Source: Candidatus Tumulicola sp.
GTDB lineage: Bacteria > Vulcanimicrobiota > Vulcanimicrobiia > Eremiobacterales > Eremiobacteraceae
Assembly: GCA_035601835.1 (NCBI GenBank)
Contig: DATNNM010000008.1
Span: 1 to 64,000 of the forward strand
Direction of reading: 5' to 3'
DNA length: 64,000 bases
Every line of letters starts with the position of its first letter. Position 1 is the first letter of the stretch. The notes beneath the pieces were generated by a model. The model was not told where the DNA came from. It did not search any database and was given only the letters and a program-made list of their open reading frames with translations. Shown here one piece after another: positions 33,653-40,987 of the stretch. A program made the translations under genes and the position numbers.

Positions 33653-34420
33653 ATGCTCAAGACAACGCGCTTCTTCCACGCTCGGCTGATCGCCGTGCTA
33701 GTGGCCATAGCGTACCTGACCGGGTGCGGCACTAATTGCGCCGTTCCAGCCTTTAATTCCGCGCTGCCGTCCGGCACGGCATCGTGCACGACAAACGGAC
33801 AAACGGGAGTGCCCCTTGGAACGGCCGCCAACTTCGCGGTGCTGGGCGGCTCCACGGTCACGAACACCGGCACTCCGACCATCGTGAGCGGCGAACTCGG
33901 GGTGTGGGCGGGCTCGGCGGTCACCGGATTCCCGCCGGGGCTGGTGGTCAACGGTTCGATACACCGCGCTGATCCTACCGCGATGACGGCTCAAGGCGAT
34001 TTGACCACCGCGTACGTCAACGCGATGAACCGCGTGGTTCCGGCCCCGACCATCGTGAGCGGGGATATCGGCGGTTCGACCCTCACGCCCGGCATCTACA
34101 AGTCGACGTCGAGTCTGGGGCTCACAGGGACCGTCACGTTGGACGGGCAGAACCTGGTCAACCCCGTCTTTATCTTCCAGATCGGGTCCACCCTGACTAC
34201 GGCGACCGATAGCATCGTCAGGCTGATCAACGGCGCCAACGCGTGCAACGTCACCTGGCAGCTCGGCAGCGCCGGAATCTTTGGAACGCGCACGGCTTTC
34301 TTTGGAAATGTTCTGGCGCAATCATCGATCACATTCAACACCGGCGCGACGATCACAGGCAGAGCACTGGCACGTGACGGTGCGGTGACGTTAGACGATA
34401 ATCTTGTCACTAGGCCGTAG
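33653..34420 (+). CDS. Lipoprotein with ice-binding-protein-like (DUF3494) domain
   Basis: 255 residues from ATG 33653 (in-frame GTG 33647 just upstream). A lipoprotein signal ends at the lipobox LTGC. The rest resembles DUF3494 beta-helix proteins: LGTAANFAVLGGSTVTNTGTPTIVSGELGV, DLTTAYVNAM, GTVTLDGQNLVNPVFIFQIGSTL, FFGNVLAQSSITFNTGATITGRALA. In this family some members bind ice and others are adhesins. It follows the barrel gene by 21 bases and is probably co-transcribed. Confidence 0.8.
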   Translation: MLKTTRFFHARLIAVLVAIAYLTGCGTNCAVPAFNSALPSGTASCTTNGQTGVPLGTAANFAVLGGSTVTNTGTPTIVSGELGVWAGSAVTGFPPGLVVNGSIHRADPTAMTAQGDLTTAYVNAMNRVVPAPTIVSGDIGGSTLTPGIYKSTSSLGLTGTVTLDGQNLVNPVFIFQIGSTLTTATDSIVRLINGANACNVTWQLGSAGIFGTRTAFFGNVLAQSSITFNTGATITGRALARDGAVTLDDNLVTRP

Positions 34421-34448
34421 GAACTGACGACCAACAACCCGGGATAAA

Positions 34449-35018
34449 CTAGGTCTTGGAAAGCAGGCGTGCCGCTGAGCGGCGCGCCTGTTTCGCATAC
34501 GCCGCCGAACCCTCGATGTTGCACATGACCTCAGCCCCGGCCGTCAGGATCATGAGGGAGCGAGCTAGATCGGCTCGATTCGGCACGCCGGCATCCGTAG
34601 CCAGTTCGGTGAAGTAAGCGTGAAGCTGTCGCTTATTCTCGCTGACCTCATTGTGTATCGGGTGCTTTTGGTCGGGATACTCGGCCGCCGCTCGGTGAAA
34701 GGGGCATCCCCGATAGTCTTCTGACTCGAACCATTCGGCCAGCACGTCGAACACGGCCAGCAAACGCTGCTTCGGCGTGCGCCCGAGCTGCTTCACGCGT
34801 TCCTTGAGCCAAGCCATCCATCGTTTGCTGCGCTCGCGGACATAGGCGGCGCTCAGGTGCTCTTTCGTCGGAAAGTGCTTGTAGAAGGTCATCTTGGCGA
34901 CGCCCGCACGCTCGATGATCGTCTCAGCGCTCACCCCACGAATGCCGTCGAAGTTGAAGCTTTCGAGCGCAGCGTCCATGATTCGCCGCTGGGCGGCAGA
35001 GGGTTCTTCTCGTCCCAT
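34449..35018 (-). CDS. TetR-family transcriptional repressor
   Basis: 189 residues. The N-terminal helix-turn-helix (IMDAALESFNFDGIRGVSAETIIERAGVAKMTFYKHFPTKEHL) is classical TetR. The C-terminal ligand domain includes GCPFHRAAAEYPDQKHPIH. It is divergent from the Crp-type gene at 35102; the 83-base gap holds three palindromes suited as operators. No ribosome site fits in front of its ATG, which lies at the predicted transcription start, so a leaderless mRNA is likely. Confidence 0.88.
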   Translation of the reverse strand: MGREEPSAAQRRIMDAALESFNFDGIRGVSAETIIERAGVAKMTFYKHFPTKEHLSAAYVRERSKRWMAWLKERVKQLGRTPKQRLLAVFDVLAEWFESEDYRGCPFHRAAAEYPDQKHPIHNEVSENKRQLHAYFTELATDAGVPNRADLARSLMILTAGAEVMCNIEGSAAYAKQARRSAARLLSKT

Positions 35019-35025
35019 GTTGCTG

Positions 35026-35089
35026 AGCGTACCAGTACGTCTATTGTCATGTCAAGGCCTTGACAACAAGACGGACTAGTCCGTATACT
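35026..35089. promoter_or_regulatory. Symmetric divergent promoter with nested palindromes
   Basis: Centre: TGTCAAGGCCTTGACA (35050-35065), a perfect 16-bp palindrome whose two halves are back-to-back TTGACA -35 elements. Rightward: TTGACA (35060-35065), 18 bases, TATACT (35084-35089), with the perfect 14-bp palindrome ACGGACTAGTCCGT (35071-35084) in the spacer. Leftward: TTGACA, 18 bases, weak TACGCT (35031-35026), with inverted repeat CGTAC-CA-GTACG (35028-35039) in the spacer. Spacer palindromes are good operator candidates for the TetR protein. Confidence 0.7.
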
Positions 35090-35101
35090 TACGGGCATTA
35101 C

Positions 35102-35800
35102 ATGGTTCGTGACGCGGAACAGCGACGGGCGGACGCCATCGCGCGCTGCCCCTTGTTTGCCGGGATCGGCAAACGGCTGCTTGCTCGCCTCGCCGGCGCG
35201 GCGATCGAGAGCCGCGTTGGCCCGAACGAGACGTTCGCCCCGCAGGGCCAGCCGTTCCCGTTTCTAGGCGTCGTTGCGGAAGGCGCGGTGGTCGCGATCA
35301 TCTCGTCGCGAGATGGGCGCGAACAGATGCTGTACCAATCTGTGCCCGACGAGACATTCGCGGAGGTTCCCTCCCTTGACGGCAGGGTGACCTTATATCG
35401 CTTTGCGGCCGGCGCGCGCGGGGCATTGAGTCTTCTGATTCCGAGACTTGCGCTCGAGGAGGCATGCGAAGCGAGCGCGGAGCTCGGGCTTCGGTTGGGG
35501 CGAGTGGTGAGCGAGCGCGCGCGGATCCTAGCGGATTGTCTCACACACCTCGCGTTCGAGACGACCTTGGAGCGGATCACGCGCGCGATCCGCTCGTACA
35601 TCCCGCGCGAGGCCGCCGGTTGGGTGGACGCTTCCCCCGAGCTGAAGGGCCTCTCACAAAATCAACTGGCCGAGCTGAGCGGCACCGTCCGCATCGTGGT
35701 CGCACGCGCGCTGCGCTCGCTGGCCGCGGCTAACGTGATCGAGCTCGACGGCGGTCGCATCAAGCGCGTCAACGCGGACACCCTCGCACACCAATCTTGA
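35102..35800 (+). CDS. Crp/Fnr-family transcriptional regulator (paralogue 2)
   Basis: 232 residues from ATG 35102, about five bases after the predicted transcription start and with no ribosome site, so probably leaderless. The sensor barrel (FAPQGQPFPFLGVVAEGAVVAII) and HTH (LSQNQLAELSGTVRIVVARALRSLAAANVIEL) align along their whole length with the regulator at 31490. It has extra acidic changes in the sensor domain. Shares its promoter region with the TetR gene, which may repress both. Confidence 0.87.
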   Translation: MVRDAEQRRADAIARCPLFAGIGKRLLARLAGAAIESRVGPNETFAPQGQPFPFLGVVAEGAVVAIISSRDGREQMLYQSVPDETFAEVPSLDGRVTLYRFAAGARGALSLLIPRLALEEACEASAELGLRLGRVVSERARILADCLTHLAFETTLERITRAIRSYIPREAAGWVDASPELKGLSQNQLAELSGTVRIVVARALRSLAAANVIELDGGRIKRVNADTLAHQS

Positions 35801-35852
35801 CTTCTTAGGCGGCCAGGTGCCCCCTCGCGCGCCGCCCAATCCACGGCAGCAT

Positions 35853-36332
35853 ATGCGCAAGGTCAACACCAAGGACATCACTGAGGATACCTGGACATCC
35901 CCAAAGGGAAAATTCAGCGGCGCCGGCATTGGGGTCTCTGAGGCCCTGGGGCGTAAGCCGAAGTCCACGGACCTCATGGAGCGTCATCCGTTTGACGTCG
36001 AGATCCTCCGCGTCGCTCCGGGGAAAACACCCTACCCCTATCACTCGCATAGCGCTCAGTGGGAGTTCTACCACGTGATTTCGGGCAAGGGCACTGCCCG
36101 GCACGAGGGCGGTACGACCCCGATCGAGGCCGGCGACGCATTCATCTTCGAGCCCGGCCAAGCGCATCAGTTCAAAAATGACGGTTCTGAAGACTTGGTG
36201 ATCTACGTCGTGGCGGACAATCCGATCGGCGAATCGGTGTATTATCCCGACAGCAAGAAGTGGGGCGTGCGTTCACCCGAGCGCAGGCTGATCCGCTCCG
36301 ATGCGCTTGATTACTTCGATGGCGAAGAGTAA
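35853..36332 (+). CDS. Cupin-domain protein
   Basis: 159 residues from ATG 35853 (GTG 35817 is an in-frame alternative). A single cupin: motif 1 PYPYHSHSAQWEFYHVISGKG gives two His and a Glu as metal ligands. Motif 2 PIEAGDAFIFEPGQAHQFKND supplies the last His. Substrate unknown; similar small cupins are sugar- or metabolite-binding sensors or isomerases. It follows the Crp-type gene by 52 bases. Confidence 0.8.
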   Translation: MRKVNTKDITEDTWTSPKGKFSGAGIGVSEALGRKPKSTDLMERHPFDVEILRVAPGKTPYPYHSHSAQWEFYHVISGKGTARHEGGTTPIEAGDAFIFEPGQAHQFKNDGSEDLVIYVVADNPIGESVYYPDSKKWGVRSPERRLIRSDALDYFDGEE

Positions 36333-36351
36333 ATCATATAGCCACGTGATC

Positions 36352-36378
36352 GTAGCCACGGACCTTTAGGTCCGTGCC
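36352..36378 (+). repeat. Stem-variant hairpin repeat (TAG-CCACGGACC-TTTA-GGTCCGTG)
   Basis: GTAGCCACGGACC, loop TTTA, GGTCCGTGCC: same layout as the TGTAG repeat (GTAG lead, 8-bp stem, TTTA loop) but a different, fully compensated stem. Lies between the cupin gene and tRNA-Pro. Confidence 0.7.
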
Positions 36379-36425
36379 TCAAAGGTGAGCGTCCGAAAGC
36401 GCAGGAACCCCAAGTGCCAGAAGAT

Positions 36426-36500
36426 CGGGCCGTAGCGTAGCTTGGTTATCGCGCCTGACTGGGGGTCAGGAGATCGCTGGTTCGAATCCAGTCGGCCCGA
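36426..36500 (+). tRNA. trnP: tRNA-Pro (anticodon GGG)
   Basis: A 75-base cloverleaf. CGGGCCG pairs with CGGCCCG, the anticodon stem CCTGA/TCAGG holds the loop CTGGGGG (anticodon GGG), and the T-loop is TTCGAAT. The 3' CCA is not encoded. Its 3' 45 bases from 36459 recur exactly at 37102-37146, the mark of integration into the tRNA 3' end. Confidence 0.94.
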
Positions 36501-36564
36501 AAGCAACGCTCCAACCCCAACCCCGACTCCAACGCCTCACGGTCACCACTAAGAGACTATTGTC

Positions 36565-37078
36565 ATGCGAATTCTAGGTCGCCTCGCCATTGCGGCAATT
36601 AGTCTTTTGGCATGCGGTTGCAGTCAACAATCACGCAGCGTCGCGTCAACAACGCCAAGTGCAGCGCCCAAACTCGCGGTTAGTGCATTACCCGCAGATC
36701 TCGGACTTTGGTATTCCACTCCCCGCGGGATTGATTACCGACAGTCGAATTGATTCTCACATTCCAGCCGGCGTGCCGCCGATTGACCGCCTTGTAATTC
36801 GAAAGGCGATGGCCATCTTGCCCGCCGACAAGCGCCAGAACATCGTATGGTTTCGCGTGCCCCCGGGGCGCCCCGGTTATGAGGAGCTTCCCAATCACGG
36901 GCTTGTGGTGGAGTACAACGCCGATATGGCGGTCGATCTGAAGCGGAACCTTTCCTTGCCCTTCGATGGCTACTACGTCTTGTATTACGATGGCCGTGTT
37001 CAACCTGACTCAAGTCTGATTTTTTCTCGCTATTTGAACAGATATTTGACCGTGGCTTCCAGCAGTAGAGGGCACTAG
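36565..37078 (+). pseudogene. Frameshifted lipoprotein gene inside the islet
   Basis: The frame from ATG 36565 encodes a lipoprotein signal (MRILGRLAIAAISLLACGCS, lipobox LLAC) but stops at 36753. The +1-shifted frame continues without stop to 37078 with well-ordered sequence (DFGIPLPAGLITDSRIDSH, RQNIVWFRVPPGRPGYEELP, DGYYVLYYDGRV). The two look like one protein of about 170 residues split by an indel between about 36690 and 36750. No family recognised. Alternatively, two overlapping genes or a sequencing error. Confidence 0.5.
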
Positions 37079-37101
37079 CTGACAGACATGGCAAAATCGT
37101 C

Positions 37102-37146
37102 CTGGGGGTCAGGAGATCGCTGGTTCGAATCCAGTCGGCCCGAAAG
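37102..37146 (+). repeat. Duplicated 3' end of tRNA-Pro (att-like direct repeat)
   Basis: Exact 45-base copy of 36459-36503, including the anticodon loop, T-arm and acceptor 3' strand. The bases preceding it (AAAATCGTC) do not continue the tRNA, so it is only a 3' half and not a functional tRNA. Confidence 0.93.
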
Positions 37147-37151
37147 AAAAG

Positions 37152-37182
37152 ACCCGCATTCCAAGAGGCATGCGGGTTTGTC
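37152..37182 (+). terminator. Rho-independent terminator
   Basis: ACCCGCAT, a 10-base loop, ATGCGGGT, then TTGT. It directly follows the duplicated tRNA 3' half, so it is likely the original tRNA-Pro terminator separated from the tRNA by the islet. Confidence 0.7.
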
Positions 37183-37272
37183 GTTAGCGATGATTCGCAA
37201 ATGAGAACTCCGCTGGGGGACCGAACCCGCTCTTGAAATGGGAGCGTCGGTTCATTCGGCGGGTATTGGACA

Positions 37273-37845
37273 TTGAGCCTAGAGGTTTGGAGCACGGTGG
37301 CGGCCGTCGGCACGTTCCTCGTCATCGCCGTAACGGCGATCGCGGCGCTGGCGCAGTTGCGGCACATGGGGTCGCGCAACCAGCTCGAAGCGGTGCTGTC
37401 GCTCAACCAAGAGTTTCGCAGCCAGGAGCTTCAGGACGCGTTGCGTTTCATTCAAAAGGACCTGCCGTCAAAGATGGAAGACCCGGCGTTCCGCGCGGAA
37501 CTGGGGTCGCGGGGTTTCATCGATGCGTCGGTTCATCAGGAGATGAGCGCCTGTAACTGGTTCAACGAAATGGGCACGCTGGTCAAACACGGACTGGTCG
37601 ACGAGCGGACCTTCTTGGATCTTTACGGCCGGCTGGCAGCTCAATATTGGGATCTCCTTAGCCCCGCGATAGCCATCTTGCGGCGAAACCGCGGGTCCGG
37701 CCAATATCAGAATTTCGAATACCTGGCGATTCGATCGCGTGATTGGCTTGCGCGATATCCGGATGGGCATTTCCCCGGCGCAATCTCTAGACTTCGCACT
37801 GACGACGTCTGGTTGGTTCACGATGGACAACGCCCGCCGAAGTAA
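37273..37845 (+). CDS. Single-pass membrane protein (DUF4760-like)
   Basis: 190 residues from TTG 37273. One N-terminal transmembrane helix (about 5-27, VWSTVAAVGTFLVIAVTAIAALAQL) precedes a helical cytoplasmic domain (HMGSRNQLEAVLSLNQEFRSQEL, CNWFNEMGTLVKHGLVDERTFLDLYG, WDLLSPAIAILRR). The pattern resembles DUF4760-type proteins of unknown function. It overlaps the start of the cyclase/ATPase gene by 23 bases, suggesting coupling. Confidence 0.6.
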   Translation: MSLEVWSTVAAVGTFLVIAVTAIAALAQLRHMGSRNQLEAVLSLNQEFRSQELQDALRFIQKDLPSKMEDPAFRAELGSRGFIDASVHQEMSACNWFNEMGTLVKHGLVDERTFLDLYGRLAAQYWDLLSPAIAILRRNRGSGQYQNFEYLAIRSRDWLARYPDGHFPGAISRLRTDDVWLVHDGQRPPK

Positions 37846-39817
37846 ACCTAAGGCTCGAGTAGCTGCCACGCTGAAGTCGCTGCCTACCGGCACGGTCACC
37901 TTCCTGTTCACCGACATCGAGGGCAGCACGGAGCGCTGGGAGCGCGATTCCAAGGCGATGAGCGCCGCGGTGGCGCGCCACGACGCGCTGTTGCGAGCGG
38001 CCATCGAGTCGCATGGCGGCTACGTGTTCAAGACCGTGGGCGATGCTTTTTGTTCGGTCTTTCAAGACGCGCGCGAGGCGCTGACGTCGGCGCTCGACGG
38101 CCAGCGCGCGCTCGCGGAGACCGACTTTGCGGCCGTGGGTGGGCTCAAGGTGCGCATGGCGCTGCATACCGGGTTTGCGGACGAGCGCGACGGCGACTAC
38201 TTCGGCTCGACGGTCAACCGCACGGCGCGGCTGCTGGACATAGGTCATGGCGGTCAAGTATTGGTTTCGGACGTGACAGCGGATCTAGTGCGCGATGCGC
38301 TGCCAAAAACGGCAGCGCTGCACGAGCTGGGCGCCCACCGCCTCAAGGACCTGACCGCACCCGAACACGTGCATCAGCTCGTCGCGTCGGGGCTGACCGC
38401 GAAATTCCCGCTGCTGCGCTCGCTGGACACCCTGCGAAACAATCTGCCGCAGCAGCTCACGTCCCTCATCGGCCGAGATCAAGAAGTTGCCCAAATCGCG
38501 GAGCTGCTGGACGAGCACCGGTCCATCACGCTGACCGGCGTCGGCGGCGTGGGCAAGACTCGGCTTGCCTTGCAAGCCGGCGCGGAGCTCGCCGATCGGT
38601 TTGAGGACGGAGTGTGGTTCATCGACCTTGCTTTGCTGGCCGATTCCGATCTCATAGCCGGCGCGATCGCGGCTCTGTTCGGCGTGCGCGAGTCTCCCGG
38701 CCAGTCGTCGCTCGAAGCGATCGGACATGCGCTCAAGCCCAAACGCATGCTGCTGATCTTGGATGACTGCGAGCATGTCATCGCGGTCGCCGCCAAAGTC
38801 GCCGAGGCGCTGTTACGCACGTGTCCGCAGGTCCGGATTCTGGCGACGAGTCGCGAGCCGCTGCATATCCAAGGCGAGCGCATCGTGCCCGTGTCGACCT
38901 TGTCGACTCCCGAGAGCACGGAAGGCTTGACCGTGGCTCGCGCGCTAGAGCATGCGGCTGTCGCGCTGTTCGTCCAGCGCGCCGCCGCCTCCGACAGCCG
39001 CTTTAGCCTGACCGACGCCAACGTAGCCGGCGTCGGCGAGATCAGCCGCCGGTTGGACGGCATCCCACTGGCGCTCGAGTTGGCGGCTGCGCGGGTGCGG
39101 GCGCTTGGCGTCAGCCATCTATCGGAACACTTGGCTCAACGCTTTCGGCTCTTGACCGGCGGCGGACGCACCGCGCCGGCTCGCCACCAAACGCTTCGAG
39201 CCGCTATCGACTGGAGTTATAATCTTTTGTCGGATGCCGAAAGATTGCTGTTTTGCCGTCTGGGGATATTTGCAGGCGGGTTCGATCTGGAAGCTGCGAC
39301 TGCGGTGTGCGCCGCAAAGCCGATCGAAGAGTTCGAGGTCGTCGATCTGCTGTCGTCGCTGGTCGATAAATCGTTGGTGATGCCCGACTTCGGCCATGAG
39401 ATGAGATACCGGTTGCTGGAGTCGACGCGCGCCTATGCCCTGGAACGGATGGACGAGGAGGGGGTGCGCGAAAGCACATGCGAGCGACATTGTCGCTATT
39501 TTGCCGAAATCGCCAAGAAACTGTGCGATGCGCTCCCGACGACGAATCTCAATCCCTGGCTTGCGCGGATCCGCGCCAATCTGGAGAACTATCGCGCGGC
39601 GCTGGAGTGGGCACTCGGCCGAGGCCGCGACTCAGCCCTCGGCGCCGAACTCGCCTGCGGGTTGGAGACGTTCTGGTGGCATGGCGGCAGCGAAGCAGAG
39701 GGGCGGCGCTGGATCAAGGCGGCGCTCGATCACGTCGATGAAGGCGCTTACCCTGAGGTAACCGTTCGGCTCCGGCGGGTCCTCGCGCGCCTCACCGCAC
39801 GAGTCCTTTACTCATGA
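37823..39817 (+). CDS. Class III adenylate cyclase-like domain fused to NB-ARC ATPase, C-terminally truncated
   Basis: 664 residues from ATG 37823. The cyclase homology domain (about 22-190) has VTFLFTDIEGSTERWE, TVGDAFCSVF and GSTVNRTARLLDIGHGGQVLVS. The NB-ARC/AAA module has the P-loop GVGGVGKT (239-246), LLILDDCEH, ATSREPL and RLDGIPLALELAAAR, then a winged helix. Relatives usually continue with several hundred residues of TPR repeats. Here the protein stops after one or two (ending VLARLTARVLYS), so the 3' part seems lost. Probably a signal-dependent regulator; ligand unknown. Confidence 0.8.
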   Translation: MDNARRSKPKARVAATLKSLPTGTVTFLFTDIEGSTERWERDSKAMSAAVARHDALLRAAIESHGGYVFKTVGDAFCSVFQDAREALTSALDGQRALAETDFAAVGGLKVRMALHTGFADERDGDYFGSTVNRTARLLDIGHGGQVLVSDVTADLVRDALPKTAALHELGAHRLKDLTAPEHVHQLVASGLTAKFPLLRSLDTLRNNLPQQLTSLIGRDQEVAQIAELLDEHRSITLTGVGGVGKTRLALQAGAELADRFEDGVWFIDLALLADSDLIAGAIAALFGVRESPGQSSLEAIGHALKPKRMLLILDDCEHVIAVAAKVAEALLRTCPQVRILATSREPLHIQGERIVPVSTLSTPESTEGLTVARALEHAAVALFVQRAAASDSRFSLTDANVAGVGEISRRLDGIPLALELAAARVRALGVSHLSEHLAQRFRLLTGGGRTAPARHQTLRAAIDWSYNLLSDAERLLFCRLGIFAGGFDLEAATAVCAAKPIEEFEVVDLLSSLVDKSLVMPDFGHEMRYRLLESTRAYALERMDEEGVRESTCERHCRYFAEIAKKLCDALPTTNLNPWLARIRANLENYRAALEWALGRGRDSALGAELACGLETFWWHGGSEAEGRRWIKAALDHVDEGAYPEVTVRLRRVLARLTARVLYS

Positions 39818-39877
39818 CGAGAAGGTAACGGCACATGCTTTGCGTACCTATCGGTCAAGAATCCCGGAGGAACTCAC

Positions 39878-40150
39878 ATGCCGCGATATATGATCGAACG
39901 AATCTTTAAAGACGGCCTGGCGATTCCGACCAACGACAGCGGATCCGAAGCATGTAAGGCCGTCGTCGGCAAGAATGAAACCGTCGGCGTGACCTGGGTG
40001 CATTCGTACGTCTCGAACGACCACAAGAAGACGTACTGCGTGTACGACGGACCGAACGAAGAGGCCATCCGCCAGGCCGCCGAACGCAACGGCCTACCAT
40101 GCGACAAGATCACGGAGGTCAGCGTTCTCGACCCGTATTTCTATCACTGA
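39878..40150 (+). CDS. DUF4242-family small protein
   Basis: 90 residues from ATG 39878, with GGAGG upstream. MPRYMIERIFKDGL, GVTWVHSYVSNDHKKTYCVYDGPNEEAIRQAAERNGLP and DPYFYH match the DUF4242 family (ferredoxin-like fold; one Streptomyces member binds nickel). Intact and full length. Cargo of the stretch between the duplicated tRNA 3' end and the remnant at 40156. Confidence 0.85.
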   Translation: MPRYMIERIFKDGLAIPTNDSGSEACKAVVGKNETVGVTWVHSYVSNDHKKTYCVYDGPNEEAIRQAAERNGLPCDKITEVSVLDPYFYH

Positions 40151-40155
40151 CCCGC

Positions 40156-40166
40156 TCGGCCCGAAA
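40156..40166 (+). repeat. 11-bp remnant matching the tRNA-Pro 3' end
   Basis: TCGGCCCGAAA equals the acceptor end of tRNA-Pro plus the next bases (as at 36492-36502 and 37135-37145). Like the copy at 37102-37146, it is directly followed by a GCCCGCAT-type terminator hairpin. Short enough to be chance, but the shared context makes a third att remnant plausible. Confidence 0.4.
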
Positions 40167-40169
40167 CCC

Positions 40170-40205
40170 AAAAGCCCGCATCCAGTCCGAGTGCGGGCTT
40201 TTTGT
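40170..40205 (+). terminator. Rho-independent terminator
   Basis: AAAAGCCCGCA, an 11-base loop, TGCGGGCTTTTT: an 11-bp stem with a good U-tract, downstream of the DUF4242 gene. Strongest terminator in the window. Confidence 0.88.
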
Positions 40206-40228
40206 TTCTTAAAGCAGAAGCACGGCGC

Positions 40229-40987
40229 GTGCAATTCTGGACGGCCGCGCTGCCCGCGTTCTTGGCTTCCTCCGTCGAGTGCGTCGAGGCGCTGACGGTG
40301 GTGCTCGCGGTCGGCATCACGCGAGGCTGGCGCTCGGCGATCATCGGTTCCATCGCGGCGATCGCGTTGCTCGGGCTGCTCGTGTTGCTTTTCGGGCCGC
40401 TGCTGGACCGGTTCCCGATCGCGTGGCTGCAGATCGCCGTCGGTTGGCTGTTGATCCTCTTCGGGATGCGCTGGCTGCGCAAAGCCATACTGCGCGCCGG
40501 CGGCTTCATCAGCATGCACGACGAGTCGGACGCGTTCGAACAGCAGAAGCGAGGGTTGGGGGCCTCGAACGCACGGGGTCGGGGAGCCTTGGATCCCGTC
40601 GGTTTCCTTGCATCGTTCAAAGCCGTGACGCTCGAGGGCTTAGAAGTCGTGTTCATCGTGATCGCCATCGGCGCCACGGCGCACGCGCTCCTTCCGGCAA
40701 GCGCAGGCGCCGCGGCGGCCGGCGTGCTGGTCGTCGCTGCCGGGGTCATATTGCGCCGCCCGCTCGAGCGCGTGCCGGAGAACAGCCTCAAGTTCGCGGT
40801 GGGCGTCTTGCTCTCGGCTTTCGGCACGTTCTGGTTCGGCGAAGGTCTCGGCATGACGTGGATCGGTCAGGATCTTGCCATTCTCGGGCTCGTCATCGGC
40901 TATGCCTTCATATCGTTCGTCGCCGTTGCGCTGTGCCGGCGCGTGCATGCTCGGCCCGCGAGCGCAACGAGGGTGCCGCAGATATGA
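40229..40987 (+). CDS. Polytopic membrane protein with two ExxE motifs
   Basis: 252 residues from GTG 40229; an earlier in-frame TTG lies in the terminator. About seven membrane segments. Two equivalent helices carry acidic pairs: SSVECVEALTVVLAVG (near residue 10) and VTLEGLEVVFIVIAIG (near 142). The arrangement recalls internally duplicated transporters with REGLE-type motifs such as FTR1 iron permeases; direct homology is not shown. Overlaps a small membrane-protein gene as ATGA. Confidence 0.65.
   Translation: MQFWTAALPAFLASSVECVEALTVVLAVGITRGWRSAIIGSIAAIALLGLLVLLFGPLLDRFPIAWLQIAVGWLLILFGMRWLRKAILRAGGFISMHDESDAFEQQKRGLGASNARGRGALDPVGFLASFKAVTLEGLEVVFIVIAIGATAHALLPASAGAAAAGVLVVAAGVILRRPLERVPENSLKFAVGVLLSAFGTFWFGEGLGMTWIGQDLAILGLVIGYAFISFVAVALCRRVHARPASATRVPQI

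Larger units (their letters stand above)
36459..37146. mobile_element. Small islet integrated at tRNA-Pro, bounded by 45-bp direct repeats
   Basis: The 45-base sequence starting CTGGGGGTCAGGAGATCGCT (tRNA anticodon loop to just past the acceptor end) occurs at 36459-36503 and 37102-37146, giving a 643-bp unit. Inside is visibly less GC-rich DNA with one broken lipoprotein gene and no integrase. Such duplications arise when elements integrate in tRNA 3' ends by attP x attB recombination. The small size suggests a decayed element or one mobilised in trans. Beyond the right copy lies a terminator that may originally have served the tRNA. Confidence 0.75.
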
